Position numbers and translations under genes: made by a program. This document shows, in pieces, positions 23,526-35,485 of a DNA stretch of 64,000 nucleotides. Under the pieces are notes generated by a model that searched no databases, was not told the origin of the DNA, and worked only from the letters and a program-made list of their open reading frames with translations. Positions within the stretch are counted from its first letter, which is position 1, and each line of letters opens with the position of its first letter. This DNA is from Channa striata (lineage: Eukaryota; Chordata; Actinopteri; Anabantiformes; Channidae): contig CM065182.1 of NCBI GenBank assembly GCA_033026295.1, forward strand, positions 22,742,215-22,806,214, in the 5' to 3' direction.

Positions 23526-25265
23526 CTGTGAGTTTGTGTTAGTGACTGAACATGATCTAAACTTTCAACACTTCTTCGTGAGCTCCCAAAGCTTCGTTCT
23601 GTTCTTCATTGGTAGTTTACACTTCACCATCAGTGTGACGTCCCCTGTCGCTCTCACTCTGTCGCAGGTTAGTTAGGTTGGTTCAGCCTTAGCTGTGGCC
23701 CATTTGAGTACCCAGTGAACCTGAAATAAAGCAGCACTCGGTGAATCCTGTTATTGCTTCTGGTTCAAGGTTGATAGTTTCAAAAGGAACAAATGGAACA
23801 AGTCAAGTCAGTCAGTCAGCCTTTGGGAAACTGTGTTGGGAATCACCACAGGTTTCCACAGACTATAAAGGCGCCATAGCTGCAGTCTTACAGTAGTTGG
23901 TTAGACTGCTGTTAGACTGCGGAGCTGCATGTTATAACTTGATATTCAAACCACCACAAAAGCGTCATAAGCATGAACACGCAGCTGCTTCAACACGTAA
24001 CATTCCCAAACTAATGACTGATCTCACTCAAACATTCCTCTTTGTCTCACTCACCCTCTTGTCCCACAATCGGCAACAACATTATTACCATGGGGGTCAT
24101 GATGTGTCTGATGGCCACACATGTAACAACTCTTCACACACACATTTGTTTAAACTAATTACAGTTAATTATTAAGTAATTACAACTTCACTTTTTGTTT
24201 TGTTCCAGCAGCTGCTGCTTTTCCTTCAAGGCAGGAATGTCTGCAAGTTCTGACAAAGCAAAGTGTTTGTCAGCGAGGTGGTTCATGGTGGGAAAAAACT
24301 TGATTGTGTCAAAATGTTAAAGTTTTGTTTGCTCAGTTTTTACAGCGAGGCCAGAGGCTAGTCAGTCCCTACTGAGAAAAGGGTCTGGGTCAACCTTTGA
24401 GAAGTAGTTGCACTGGCTCCTATTGTTTATTCATTGTCCAGGTTGGGAAAGTCGTAATCACGTCTTACCCTGGAATACAAGCCTGTATTAATAACCAGCT
24501 GTAAGAAGCCGTGAGGAACACAGATTTCCCAATGTGGGATCGTGCAGGTCGATGTGGCAATAAATGTGTTCTACAAGAATGCAGCACGTCCAATTTCTTT
24601 AAGGAGGGTAAGCCGAGCTGCAGTTCAGGGACTAAGCGTTTCCTCATAGCAGTGCTCTGCTGTGGTTGGACTTATTTCCTCCTCACTCTCAGACTTCTTG
24701 ACAATTATGGAGTTTAACAAGCTTCCTTAAGCTCTTTTCGCCAATACAACTATTGTCAAAGTTCTATGTTGACCTGTAGAGCATCAATGACATCAAATTA
24801 ACTCAAACGTCTATCGGGTTTTGGTTTAAGAAAATCTAAATCAAAACACAAATCCTGAAGACTACCTCAAAATAAAGGTTATTACCACCAGATTCCCTAT
24901 TCACAGCAATCACCTGAAGACCAAAGCACAAGCCTCAGCAGCAGCTCTGTGCTCTGTGGCAGACAGCTGTGATTTCACAGTGAGGTTGTACTGCAGGACA
25001 AAGATGCATCAAACACCATGACCCTGTCAAACAGCTGAGTGCTGATTAGACTCATGTGGATAACACAGACCGGACATGGATAAAGCCCACAGAGTTAAAA
25101 AGCTGACTCTGGAAAACTGACTAACTTCTGAAGTCACAGTGTGAAAACTTCAGCATCACAGCTCAGCTGGACCCTTTCCTGTATTTCTCAGAAGCCACCA
25201 AAAGACCCTGATCTCAGCAGTGTAACAACATCAGCATTTGAACAAGCAAAGAAGAGCCAGCTCAC

Positions 25266-25340
25266 CTCTTGTTGAGCCGCCCTACGGAGGAGAAACTGAT
25301 CAGCTTAACAAGTGGCCACTGAGCTGCAGCAGGTGGGAGG
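25266..25340 (-). promoter_or_regulatory. sytl2: Candidate noncoding first exon or promoter edge of SYTL2
   Basis: The minus strand reads CTCAACAAGAG followed by gtgagct at 25265, a good donor, and a G+C-richer stretch with ggaggggcttcac lies just beyond on the plus strand. It is about 1.7 kb upstream of the ATG exon. No transcript evidence is available; position and donor are the only support. Confidence 0.3.
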
Positions 25341-25479
25341 GGCTTCACACACACGGGCAGGGGGGCAGCAGAGAGCAGGGTTCTGCCCCCAGGTTGGTTC
25401 ACCTGCCTGTCCCACACATGGTGCATGACTGTAACTGCATTTCAGTGAGCTGTTAGACTGTGTGTACTGATGTTACATG

Positions 25480-26340
25480 TTCCTGCAGATGGACGCCAAG
25501 CACTGTGAAAGTGTCTGATGTAAATAAATAAGGAAAATAAAAATGAACGTTGGGATGGAGGAGTATGCTGTAATTACAAATGATGATGTGCAAACGGTAT
25601 GTGCATAAAAGTTGGGACACGTGTGATATATAAATAAAGAGAACACAATGATGTGCACACAGCATGTAGGATTGTAGAAAGTACAAAGAAAACATGTCAG
25701 ATGTTGAAACTGAGAAATGTGGTGCTTTTCTAACTAATATTTGCGAACAGTTGGGACAGGGACATATTTACCACTGTGTTGCATCACCTCTTCTTTTATC
25801 TCTCCAAGTGTTCAGGAACTGGGGAGACTAGTTCTTTTCATTTTACAAAAGATGTCTTTTGCCATTCTTGCTTGATATAATATTTCAGCTTCTCTGTTGT
25901 CATATCTTTATATGGATATGATAATGTACCAAAGGCTTTCAGTGATTGACAGGTCTGTGCTGCAGGCAGGCCTGTTCAGTGCCTGGACTATGGATCCGTG
26001 CAGTGCACAATGTGGTTTGACATTGTGTTGCTGAAATAAACCTTTCCTGAAGAAGATGGCACCTGTACCTATCACTCAGCATTGATGGCCTTCGCAGATG
26101 TGCAGGTTAATCTCTAAAATACATTTAAGTCTAGGTGTGTCATTTACACAAACAGTAATACACAAACGTATTAAAGTGGGGCCAAAGATAATGATGTCAC
26201 ACTACCAGTTTTTATTCTTCTTACTCTTTGTTTTCTTTTTAACCTGCCATAGCTTTTCCTGATGTCCCAATTGCATCTTGTTTGAAACATGTTGTTGGCA
26301 TGAAATTCAATAAGAGCAGTTCAGATTGATTCAAATCAGT
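25480..26340. mobile_element. Non-autonomous DNA transposon remnant
   Basis: The pieces gttgggacagggacatattt, gtgcacaatgtggtttgaca, ttgtgttgctgaaataaacc, and near the right end gaaacatgttgttggcatga belong to a widespread fish DNA transposon whose ends read 'gttgggac'. The copy is diverged and has no intact transposase frame. Exact class not assigned. Confidence 0.55.
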
Positions 26341-27772
26341 TTAATCGAATAGAAGTAATTTAAACATTTATTTTGTATTTCTTTGTACAGTTCTCCTATG
26401 ATTATGACCAACATTTGCAAACTTTTCATATCCTTTTTTTTATATGTGTCACTGAGCTCACTATGCACCAGTGGTCTTGGAGTTCAGGATTTAACAACCT
26501 GCTTTGTACTTGAGCACTAACAGGCAGCACTTTAGTGAATGGAATCCCAAAAGTTACAGTACAAAGCTGATTAAGTTTTTCTGCAGAAACCTTCAATTCA
26601 TGTGCAGATTCCAAGAGAGAAATGCTTCAAAAACCTCATTACTACTTGAAATCCGTTTTAGTTACTAAATAACTAAAATAACAACAACAATAATAATACT
26701 AATAAAATAACAACACATCAACAATAATCATCACCATCATCATGATTATAGGTTATTATGGATTATGGGTTGGTGGAAGGTGAAGCAGCGACACAGCACA
26801 GACACAAGTAAGGAGGTTTAAATGCTCGAGCTATGATTGGACACAGGACTGAGAAAAGGATGGATAATGGGAGAGAGGTGGAGCCCTAGCGTGCTGCTGA
26901 AAGCGTGACAGCTGATAGTATCTTCCTGCTTGAACTTACACTAAAACCTTCATCAGAGACCTAAGCACAATTTAGCATTATGAATTGTAGTGGAATAAAA
27001 TTAAAAACAACATGGAAGTAGTGCAGCAAAATACCTGAACACAGTGCAGCACGTCTGTGATAAATATGAGTAGTGATTTATTTCTGGTACTTTTTTTGTG
27101 GGATTGTGAAGTCAAGGGAATTCCCTTTGGCTTTGCTACTATTGCTAATCATGATTTGAGGCTCAGTCATATTAATAACAGGCAAAAATGGCTGGAGGCT
27201 GGTTGAAACAATCCTCTGATAACTTGGTCAGATCAACCTAAGTGTCTTCTGTCCTCAGTAGATCGAATGCAGGCAGATCTGAGCTTTGTACAAAGGAGCT
27301 TCCATGTGACTGCCTCTAACGAGCTGAAGTCTGACTTCAAATTATGAGTATTTCTTCATGTGAACTGTCTGTTGGAGCAACAGTAACACCAGCAGGCCAC
27401 AAGGTGGCAGTGAAGCCTCACATTTAATGGGTGCCCACTGGCCAATCATCCAACTTTATATGTGAAACTCTGCTTGATTAAGTCATTAAATGATTGATGT
27501 TTGTATTAAAAAACAATCTACCGATTTGACTATGACATATAATATAGATTTAGTTAAATCACTCACACAAAGACAAAAAAAGGTGCAAGACACTCATTTT
27601 CAGTCGGTTTTCCTGATGTTGCACAGTACCACGGTTCAAACACACTCAAAACACATTTCTATGAAAACAAAATTATTTCCCAATATCATTTTGCAACTGA
27701 CTCTTTGGCAAGTTTCCTGTTTATTCAGCGTTTAACTGCCACTTGATGAAAGTCAGGCCAGTTGGTCTGATG

Positions 27773-27992
27773 CAGGGGGCGCGGAGCGCAACCAGGGGGG
27801 GCGCGTGAGACCGTGTAATTGTAAAGTGTAATTGCACCTCCAGTCCAGTAGTTGGCGCAGAGTGTGCGCAGAGAGGAACGAACGCGAGTAAACGAACGCT
27901 AGCACTCCCCCCCCGCGATTAGAGTCACGGGGGGCGCGACTTTCTTTATTGCCGCTAGGGGGGGCGTCCCAGAAAATAATTGAGAAGCACTG
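27773..27992. mobile_element. hAT-type non-autonomous element with 8-bp target duplication
   Basis: A 220-bp, strikingly G+C-rich block begins CAGGGGGCG and ends GAGAAGCACTG, so both ends read CAG inward (CAGTGCTTCTC on the complement). It is flanked on both sides by GTCTGATG (27765-27772 and 27993-28000). An 8-bp target site duplication and CAG termini are hallmarks of hAT elements. No transposase is encoded. Confidence 0.8.
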
Positions 27993-29089
27993 GTCTGATG
28001 TAAGGCTGCCCCGTCACAAACACAGAGTTGCTAATGGCAACATCTAGGAGGAAAACAAACACCTCAGGACCTTTGGATGCTGCTTGGCAAAAGGAGGAGA
28101 AAGACCCACCCAGCAACCCACTTCAGTCAGTGACGGTGTTCAGAGCAAAACGTCCCACTTATCTGTTAAGAGGCAGGTTGTGGCTTTCAGCAGTGTTGAA
28201 ATATCTGCAGTCCTTTGTCGAAATCAAAGCTTTTCATAAATATACAACTTTGTATCATCAGGTTTTTCCGTTTCCCGGGAAACAAGTGAAGACTGGTTTT
28301 AATCAACAAGCGTTTTCCTGCCACATTTATAATTTCAGCTGGTTTTCAGAAGTCAATTAAGGTTAACTGTCAGGAGACCCCTGAGAAAAAGAAGGCTTCA
28401 GTTCAACAGTGGGGCTTTGATCAACTCGACCAGTTAATTCTATCATGAAAGTCAGTCTCTCTCTCTCTCTTACACACACACACACAGAGGGAGAGACACA
28501 CACACACTTGAATATTTCTACTGCTGAATTCAAACTAAGAGGAAGTGGCAGCACAACAAAGAATCTTCTTACTGCTGGTGGAGAGGCTTTGCCAAGCAGG
28601 ATGTACTTTTTTATATCAAGATCCTTGTGTGTGTCTGAGTTGCACATGGATGAGCTGCTGCACCTGTGAGGTCAGTAGCAAAAACCTCCATTATGGATCA
28701 GACATTCCCACAAGGGTCACCGATCACTACGGTTTCATTATTTGATGCAGTTCAATCTTGACACAGTTTAGCTTAAATAGGCAAAAATAATATATATAAT
28801 AATATAATAATAATATTCATGCACTTTATAAAATAGACTACACTATGAAGCGTGTAGCAGTGGTGCCCTGTAACTCACAGCCTGGTTCAAAATCCCCATG
28901 GAGGCTTGACACTGACTGACTGGAGGGGTGAAGCTGCCATGTGATGTGGACTTGCAACAACAGCAGAGAGAAGTGGTTTAAATGTCCAGGTGAAATTACT
29001 GCATACTGTGCAGTAAAAGAGGTGGAACCTTTTCGTGATGACGACCATAACTGGGTGACACCTGTCTGTCTGCTTGAACTTAAAAAACG

Positions 29090-29302
29090 GCAGATGGCCG
29101 CCCACACTGAGCCTGGTTCTGCTGGAGGTTTCGTCTGTTAAAGGGAGTTTTTGTTCTCCACTGTTGCCTATAGCTGCTCAAGGGGGATTTGTTGGGTTTT
29201 CTTTAAAACATCTGTTTAGTCTTGACTTTTTTATGTAAAGAGCCTTATGGCTTTGTTGTGAATTGGCGCTATATAAATAAAGTTGAATTGAATTGAAAAA
29301 TA
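29090..29302 (+). mobile_element. LINE 3'-end fragment with TTGAA tail
   Basis: Contains gagcctggttctgctggagg, gctcaagggggatttgttgg, and ttggcgctatataaataaag followed by ttgaattgaattga. The same sequence ends the longer LINE fragment at 52000-52695, showing that this is the 3' untranslated end of a non-LTR element. Confidence 0.75.
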
Positions 29303-29879
29303 TTGCACTATTGAACTGACCTAAACTATTTGAGACAGTCACCAGGTTTTCTTAGTGCTTTACAGTGGCAATATTTCCACTGTAAGTAAGTAGCTCGAGC
29401 GACACGTCTAATTTGGTTCCATTGATCGGCCTCCAGCTTTGTTACTCCTCCACTCTTGCTGATTAGCTTTTGTCCATGATGTTAGCTGACAATACTAGTG
29501 ACAATACTTTACCAACATTGAGTGAGAATGTTTGAAGAATGTTCTGAATATGAACAAGAACAGTTTGATGATTAGTTTTTATAGTTATAAATTGGGTAGA
29601 GATCTGACCTACTTATCTTTTTTTGGCTTACACAATGAACAAACTCTCCAAAAACAAAGAAACATGCATTTCCCATAGTCTTAGGTCTATGCCAGGGAGT
29701 CATAAACAGTTTTCTCTAATACTACACAAACTCTAAATCCTTTCTATACAGTGGAGTTTCTCTTAAAGTATTATACAACAAAAATATTCCCTAGGAAAAA
29801 AGGTAACAGACTGAACACCTGCCTCAGTTTTGTACTAGATGAGCAAGCTAAAGAAACAACGGCAAGGTTATACTAAATT

Positions 29880-30300
29880 TTCTTTAGCGGAACTAGACCA
29901 TATCACAAGAGGGTACTAATGAGCTCAGGCCCATGAAAAGGTTGTTAGATCATAGAAACAACTGTGGATGAGGAGCAACCAACTGGTGAAGGAAAACCCC
30001 ATTAAAAGAGTTGTGTCAAAGTCAAGTCCTCACCCAGAGTAAATGCTGAGGATTGACAATAAATTCTAACCTATCTAAAAAAAAAAAAAAAAAAACTGAT
30101 AAAAAAGGCCTGCGTGTTCTGGAACCACATCCTCTGGACAAATAAGAGGAAGGCCAATTTAAACTCAAATGATGGGAGACGTCTGGGAAAAGGAGGGAAG
30201 CCCTCATGATGTGGAAGATTATACTTCAGTTGTGAAGCATGTGGATGAAGCGATATGGTGTGGGGTCCCTGGCCTGAGGATTAGTGGACATGTTTTATCG
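29880..30300 (+). mobile_element. Tc1/mariner-like transposase remnant
   Basis: Conceptual translation of gttctggaaccacatcctct and what follows gives FWNHILWTNKRKANL, resembling the VLWSDESK core of Tc1 transposases, then a diverged copy of the segment normally encoding VKHGGG and VMVW. Several stops and small indels are present, so it is a fossil just downstream of PICALM. Confidence 0.55.
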
Positions 30301-30358
30301 AACATTTGTTCTCCTATAAAAAATGAATAGGAAGCCAAAGAAGTGAGGAAGCTTGCAC

Positions 30359-31688
30359 TTTATTGAAAAAAAAAAAAATCAAAAACAAAATATGATCGGC
30401 AGGGAAAATGCAGCAAATACGCTCAGTTAATGGATCGAGGGCCACGATCATGATCAGGTTAGATTTCAAAAGTGCAGAAGGAAGTCCCTGTTTTTGGCAG
30501 GATCAGTTTTATATACACAAAGCACCGATCAACAGTGCTTTATTCTCCTGCACAACTGGACCTCTCTGTCCTACCTCGCAATCCACAGCTACTAGTCAAA
30601 CTTACACCTACACGTTTACGTCCCCCCATGCCCCCACATTGTCCTATACAAAACCATGCCTGTCTATAGAAAAGTAATCCAAGCATGAAAGGGACCCTGC
30701 TCATTCAGTTTGGAAAAGGGCAGCCAGGAGCTTTGTTACATGGAAGAATAAACGGCATGCCAAAAGCATCAAAGCATAACGCAGAATTTCTTTCCAATGC
30801 AATGTTGCTTCGATCATAAAATGTAGTGCTTTTGCTAGTGTGAAAAGTGTTCCCTTGCCAAATTCAAAGAAATCAACCCCTACAATTTGATTCTGTTTAT
30901 GAATTATTATGCTGATACAGATCCTTGGTGTGACCCCTTGTGCCACAGATTACTGTACACGATATCATGTGAGTACAAAGAATATTTAGTGCCCCCAACA
31001 TGTCATCTCTGTCAACTTTATATTAACTTCTTTTTAAAAATCATCTCAATTACTCAAAATCCAATTCTACAATCAGTCATACCTATGAAGAAACCTGAAG
31101 ACCATTCACATGGACGTGGTCATTGTTATATTTCCTTTGTTAATATAATGTCATCTTCTCTGTAGGTAATCATAAATAAATACAAACAATACACAAGGAA
31201 TGTCTACTGCAAACAATACATAAGGAAAGAAAACAAAAATCTATGGTAGAGTTTGCAATTGTTTCTAATTTGAGGGCACTTTAAGAAGTTAATAATGATA
31301 TGATGATAATCAAAAGAAGTGAATCCTTCAGCCTCACCTGGAGAAAGAGGAACATAAAGATAAACGACAACTTAAAACTATGTGTATGTGTTTCTCTTAG
31401 TCCAGGATCCAGTCAGGGCTGATCCCTGCCCGTGTGGTTTTTGAATGGCAGCACACTTCATCGTTTCTTTGACTTAGACATGAGTAGATGGGCACAATGT
31501 CCACTGTGATGCCTCTCTGAGATGGCCAGCGCCGCTCCAAGTCATGAGATTTTATTCAAAATCTTATTTGGGCCTTTCATTCTCAGAGGAAGGTGAGTTC
31601 ATTAGAAGCAAACTGCAGGTTTGCTTGGATAGTTGATTTTGTTGCGAATCATCTTCAGATCAGAAAGACTCTGCCCCTCAAGTGTGTG
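30359..31688 (-). other. picalm: Probable PICALM 3' untranslated region
   Basis: Follows the MQFM stop. Minus-strand AATAAA signals occur at 31551-31556 and 30359-30364. The nearer would give a short tail of about 150 nt, the farther about 1.3 kb, closer to the long 3' UTR of mammalian PICALM. The endpoint is inference. Confidence 0.45.
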
Positions 31689-33858
31689 TTACATAAACTG
31701 CATCTGGGAGGAAAAAAGAATGAGGTGTCCATTATTTTTATGAACATAAGACCCCGTAAAAACCAAACAGATATGTAGACTTAAAAGGTTGTATTCTAAA
31801 CACAAATCAGCAACAAAAAAGTAAGCTTTTTTTAAATGAAGCTTGTATCACTACTCATTTTAGCCATTTTCCAGGTCCCTCCGTACAATTAATTTGTGAA
31901 TCTTAATGTGTTTCATCTAATCTGCTAAATCAGGTTAACACATGCCATTTTTTTTATATAGCACAAAAAGAACCAGATGTTTATAACATCTGCCCTGCTG
32001 CAGTGTGTGGCTCTACTGTACTTAGGGCAAGGTACAACTACTTAACCATATGTAAATATGTGCTGGTTAAAATGTGTGGCTGCATAAAATCTAGTGCAAT
32101 TCTGACACTCACATCTCAACTTTAGCTTTATTGTCCAGCAGAGCAAAGGAATATTAACCACAACAATGCTTATTCAATAGGAGACAAGCCACGTGTACAG
32201 AGTGCAGAGTGTGTAAAGCAGCCAGCTGTGAAGTCAAGTGTGGCACCAACATCAGCCACGAAACAGCCAGTTTTGCTCAGACACGGTAAAATAAACATGC
32301 AGTTTTTTGACACACACACAGACAAGCTGTACCTAAAGATGCTCTATAAGAAATTCTGGAGAAACAGCTGTTCAAAGGGGTCCTTCCCTGGCACTCTGAG
32401 GGGGCTGAGACTGGAGGGACTAGAAGTTGTGGATGACTGAGTCACAGAGGACAGCGGAGGGCACAAAAGCACAACAGGAGAGAAATGGAGAGCCAATAAG
32501 GAGAAAGGAACTCCCAACAGCTGCTTAGAGGATGAAACCTGCAAATTACCGTTAGTCAGTAATGATGAAGGACCCTTTGTGAATGGCTGACAGACCTTAT
32601 ATTAGATCATGACAAGCAGTCAGGGAAGGCTGAAAGCAAATAACGTAATACACCAATGCATCTTGTTTTTTTCCAAAAGTTTTTTTTTGAGTTTTGTTAA
32701 CTCAATTCAAGAAAATCAGCAGAAGGGAATTCGGACCACATCTTCGTCCACCGCTGTTTTGTTAGTATTAGGACGTAGTTCCTGAAGCTCAAAGGATAAC
32801 AGGTCATTTTTAACGTAGTGTCCTTCATCACCAGACAAACGTTAAACCTTTTAGCTCAACCTCGTTTACATACACCTTTGTTGCTGCCCAATCCAACACA
32901 TTGTTTCTCATGCTCCAATTACATTTACACATTAAGTCATTTTGGGAGATGCTTTTATCCAAAGTGACTTACAGAGTAATTTTGGGTACACACACGGACA
33001 AATACACATATACACAGTGGCAATGGCTGCAACGCGGGTTGCTCGCCTGGCCCACCGGGAGCAACTTGGGGTTCAGTGTCTTGCCCAAGGACACTTGGGA
33101 CAACTGCCTTAGCAACTGAGCTACAGCCTAGTCTCTAGTGGATGTCAAATGTCAATGGAAGTCTATGACACAAATGAAGCTAACCCAGGTTTCAGGCTAA
33201 TGCAGCCTCAATAGTGAAGATTCAGTGTTGGTCTTAATAGCTGCATGGTGACTGTGGACAATCTTTATTATTATTTCAACAGCTGTTGCAGTGTTGAAAG
33301 AATAGTCATTAGGGAAGGAGGTTTAGAGTCTCTTCATCACTCCAGACCAAGTGGAAGTGGCCCAAGCGGTGAGCATCTTCATTTGTCATTATGGATGCAG
33401 TAATTAGTTACCTGTGCACCTGGATTAGAACTGAAGGGGTTGGCTGGCCTCATCACAGGCTGGGTGTACATCATAGTGGGTTGTGTCATCATCACGGAGC
33501 CCATGTGGGGAGGCTGATTGGTCAGACAACAGAGCAGACGAGAGGTTATTTATACAGGTAGAGGGTGTGTGTGTGAACATAACTGTCGGTACTATGTGCG
33601 TGAGCTTGTGCACGGAGGACGCTGGTCTCTCCCGAAACAGCAGGATGATTAAACATAATCGAGTGGGTGTATTGTCGTCCCAAAAAAAACTACATTTACA
33701 TTTAGGCTTTTGGCAGACGCTTTTATCCAAAGCGACTTACAAGTGAGGAACAAACAAGCAATAAAATCTAAGTTTAGGAGAGAAACATCAAAGTAAAGTG
33801 CTATCAAACAAGTGTTAAGGTTTCATGAGATGCAAGTAGAGAAAAAGAAGAAGCAGGA

Positions 33859-33895
<37 letters not shown>

Positions 33896-35485
33896 GAAGA
33901 GACGGAAGAGTTCTGTTTTTTTAGCAGTGTTTTAAATTTAGTGAGTGAGGTCGCTGAGCACACAGAGTTTGGCAGCTCATTCCACCATCGTGGGATCACT
34001 GAGCTGAAGAGTTTTCCTTGGTGTCTTCTGGTGGTGCTGGGACTACTAGACGTCGTTCGCTGGCCAAGCGCAGCGGACAGGAGGGATTGTAGACCTGAAT
34101 GAATGAGTTTAAGTAAACCGGAGTTGTTGAGTTGACCACTCTGTGGGCAAGAGACAGAGCTTTGAACTTAATCCTTGCAGCTACAGGAAGCCAGTGCAGA
34201 GATCTGAAGAGCGGAGTGACGTGAGTCCTTTTTGGCTGGTTAAAGATAAGGCGTGCTGCCGCATTTTGGATCATCTGCAGGGGTTTGGTCGTGCATGCCG
34301 GTAACCCCATCAACAGCGCGTTGCAGTAATCTAGACGAGATGACCCTAACCCTCTAGACGATGAGTTGAGTTGTGTACTCCGAGAGGTAGGGTCTGATCT
34401 TGTTGATGTTGTAGAGAGCAAATCTACACGACCTAGAGACTGAGGCGATGTGTTCCGTGAAGCTAAGTTGATCGTCAATGATGACCCCTAGATTTCTGGC
34501 TGACTTAGTGGGAACAATCACTTCGGATCCAATGTTGATGCTGATGTTGTGCTGCGTCAACGGCTTGTCGGCTGAAGGCTTCTCCAAACATTTCCCAGAG
34601 TTCATAGGTGAAACAGCCTATACATTACTGTATAAAATCCTAGGTCACCTCAGCTTTGCTATTTCAACAAGGCTTTAATGACAACCCATGTTTACAACGA
34701 GTTTACGATGGGTAATCACTAATCACCAACCATTTGCTTTTAAACTTGATTTTCCCATTTCCACAAACTTAAGAGTGTAATAATAAGTTTTCTTCTTATG
34801 TCTGGTAGATTAGAGTAATTCTGTGATAAAAGAAAATGTAATTTAAAAACGTGAGGTTTTTTTTAATTAGCCTGTAGTCAGCCTGTTGGATTAAAGGAAA
34901 ACTATAATAAAATTAAAGCGGGTCCTAAAGTAAAGTTCTGCTTTTAGCTGGATACAGATGCATGTGTAAAAATACTGCTACTGCTCTGTGGCAGTAAGGG
35001 AAACCATGATCATGATTTATGAGTCCTCACTTGTAATAGTAATCTCACCCTAACTTTAAGAGCTTGTTTGACCTAGTGTAGCAAAGAAACTGAGGCCACA
35101 CAGAGGTGGTGGCCGAGTGTGACACAGTTACTGTTTTTCCAGTGAACAGACTGTAAATAGAGTCTGCTTTCAAGTACTAATGTATTCCATCTAGGATACA
35201 CATGAAAGTCTTAGCACTTTTCAAGGGTATGATAAAATAAATACTGTGCACATTTACAGATGCCATCTGTTCTCCTTTCAGAATAAAACAAATTACTCCA
35301 CATTTTGCAACAGACTAATTAATAGAAGAAGAAACTCTCCTCCTAGAATGCTTCTGAGTCTCTGTGTGTGCATGTGTGTGTCAGGAAGTAATATCCTGCT
35401 GAACATACAATCCCAGCTGACTTACCATTGCATATGCCATCATGCCTGTCGGCGTGGTTGCAGGGAAGGCCATGACAGATGGTGC
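31689..35485 (-). CDS. picalm: PICALM exons 20-22: C-terminus, including a 15-nt last coding exon
   Basis: 35426-35485 encodes APSVMAFPATTPTGMMAYAM; 33412-33513 MGSVMMTQPTMMYTQPVMRP then ANPFSSNPGAQ; 31689-31703 encodes only MQFM and TAA behind a cctcccag acceptor. Mammalian CALM likewise ends GAQIQFM, which supports this tiny terminal coding exon. The exon continues leftward as 3' untranslated sequence. Confidence 0.92.

Larger units (their letters stand above)
25300..30350. other. Intergenic interval between SYTL2 and PICALM
   Basis: No exon of a recognisable gene is visible. It contains a DNA-transposon remnant, a short hAT-type element, a LINE 3' end and a Tc1 remnant, each listed separately. 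CCDC83, which lies here in human, was not found on either strand. Confidence 0.55.

Noticed and set aside
32228..32544. Overlapping frames in PICALM intron
   Set aside because: No similarity to PICALM or any family I recognise; no acceptor-donor pair in a matching phase.
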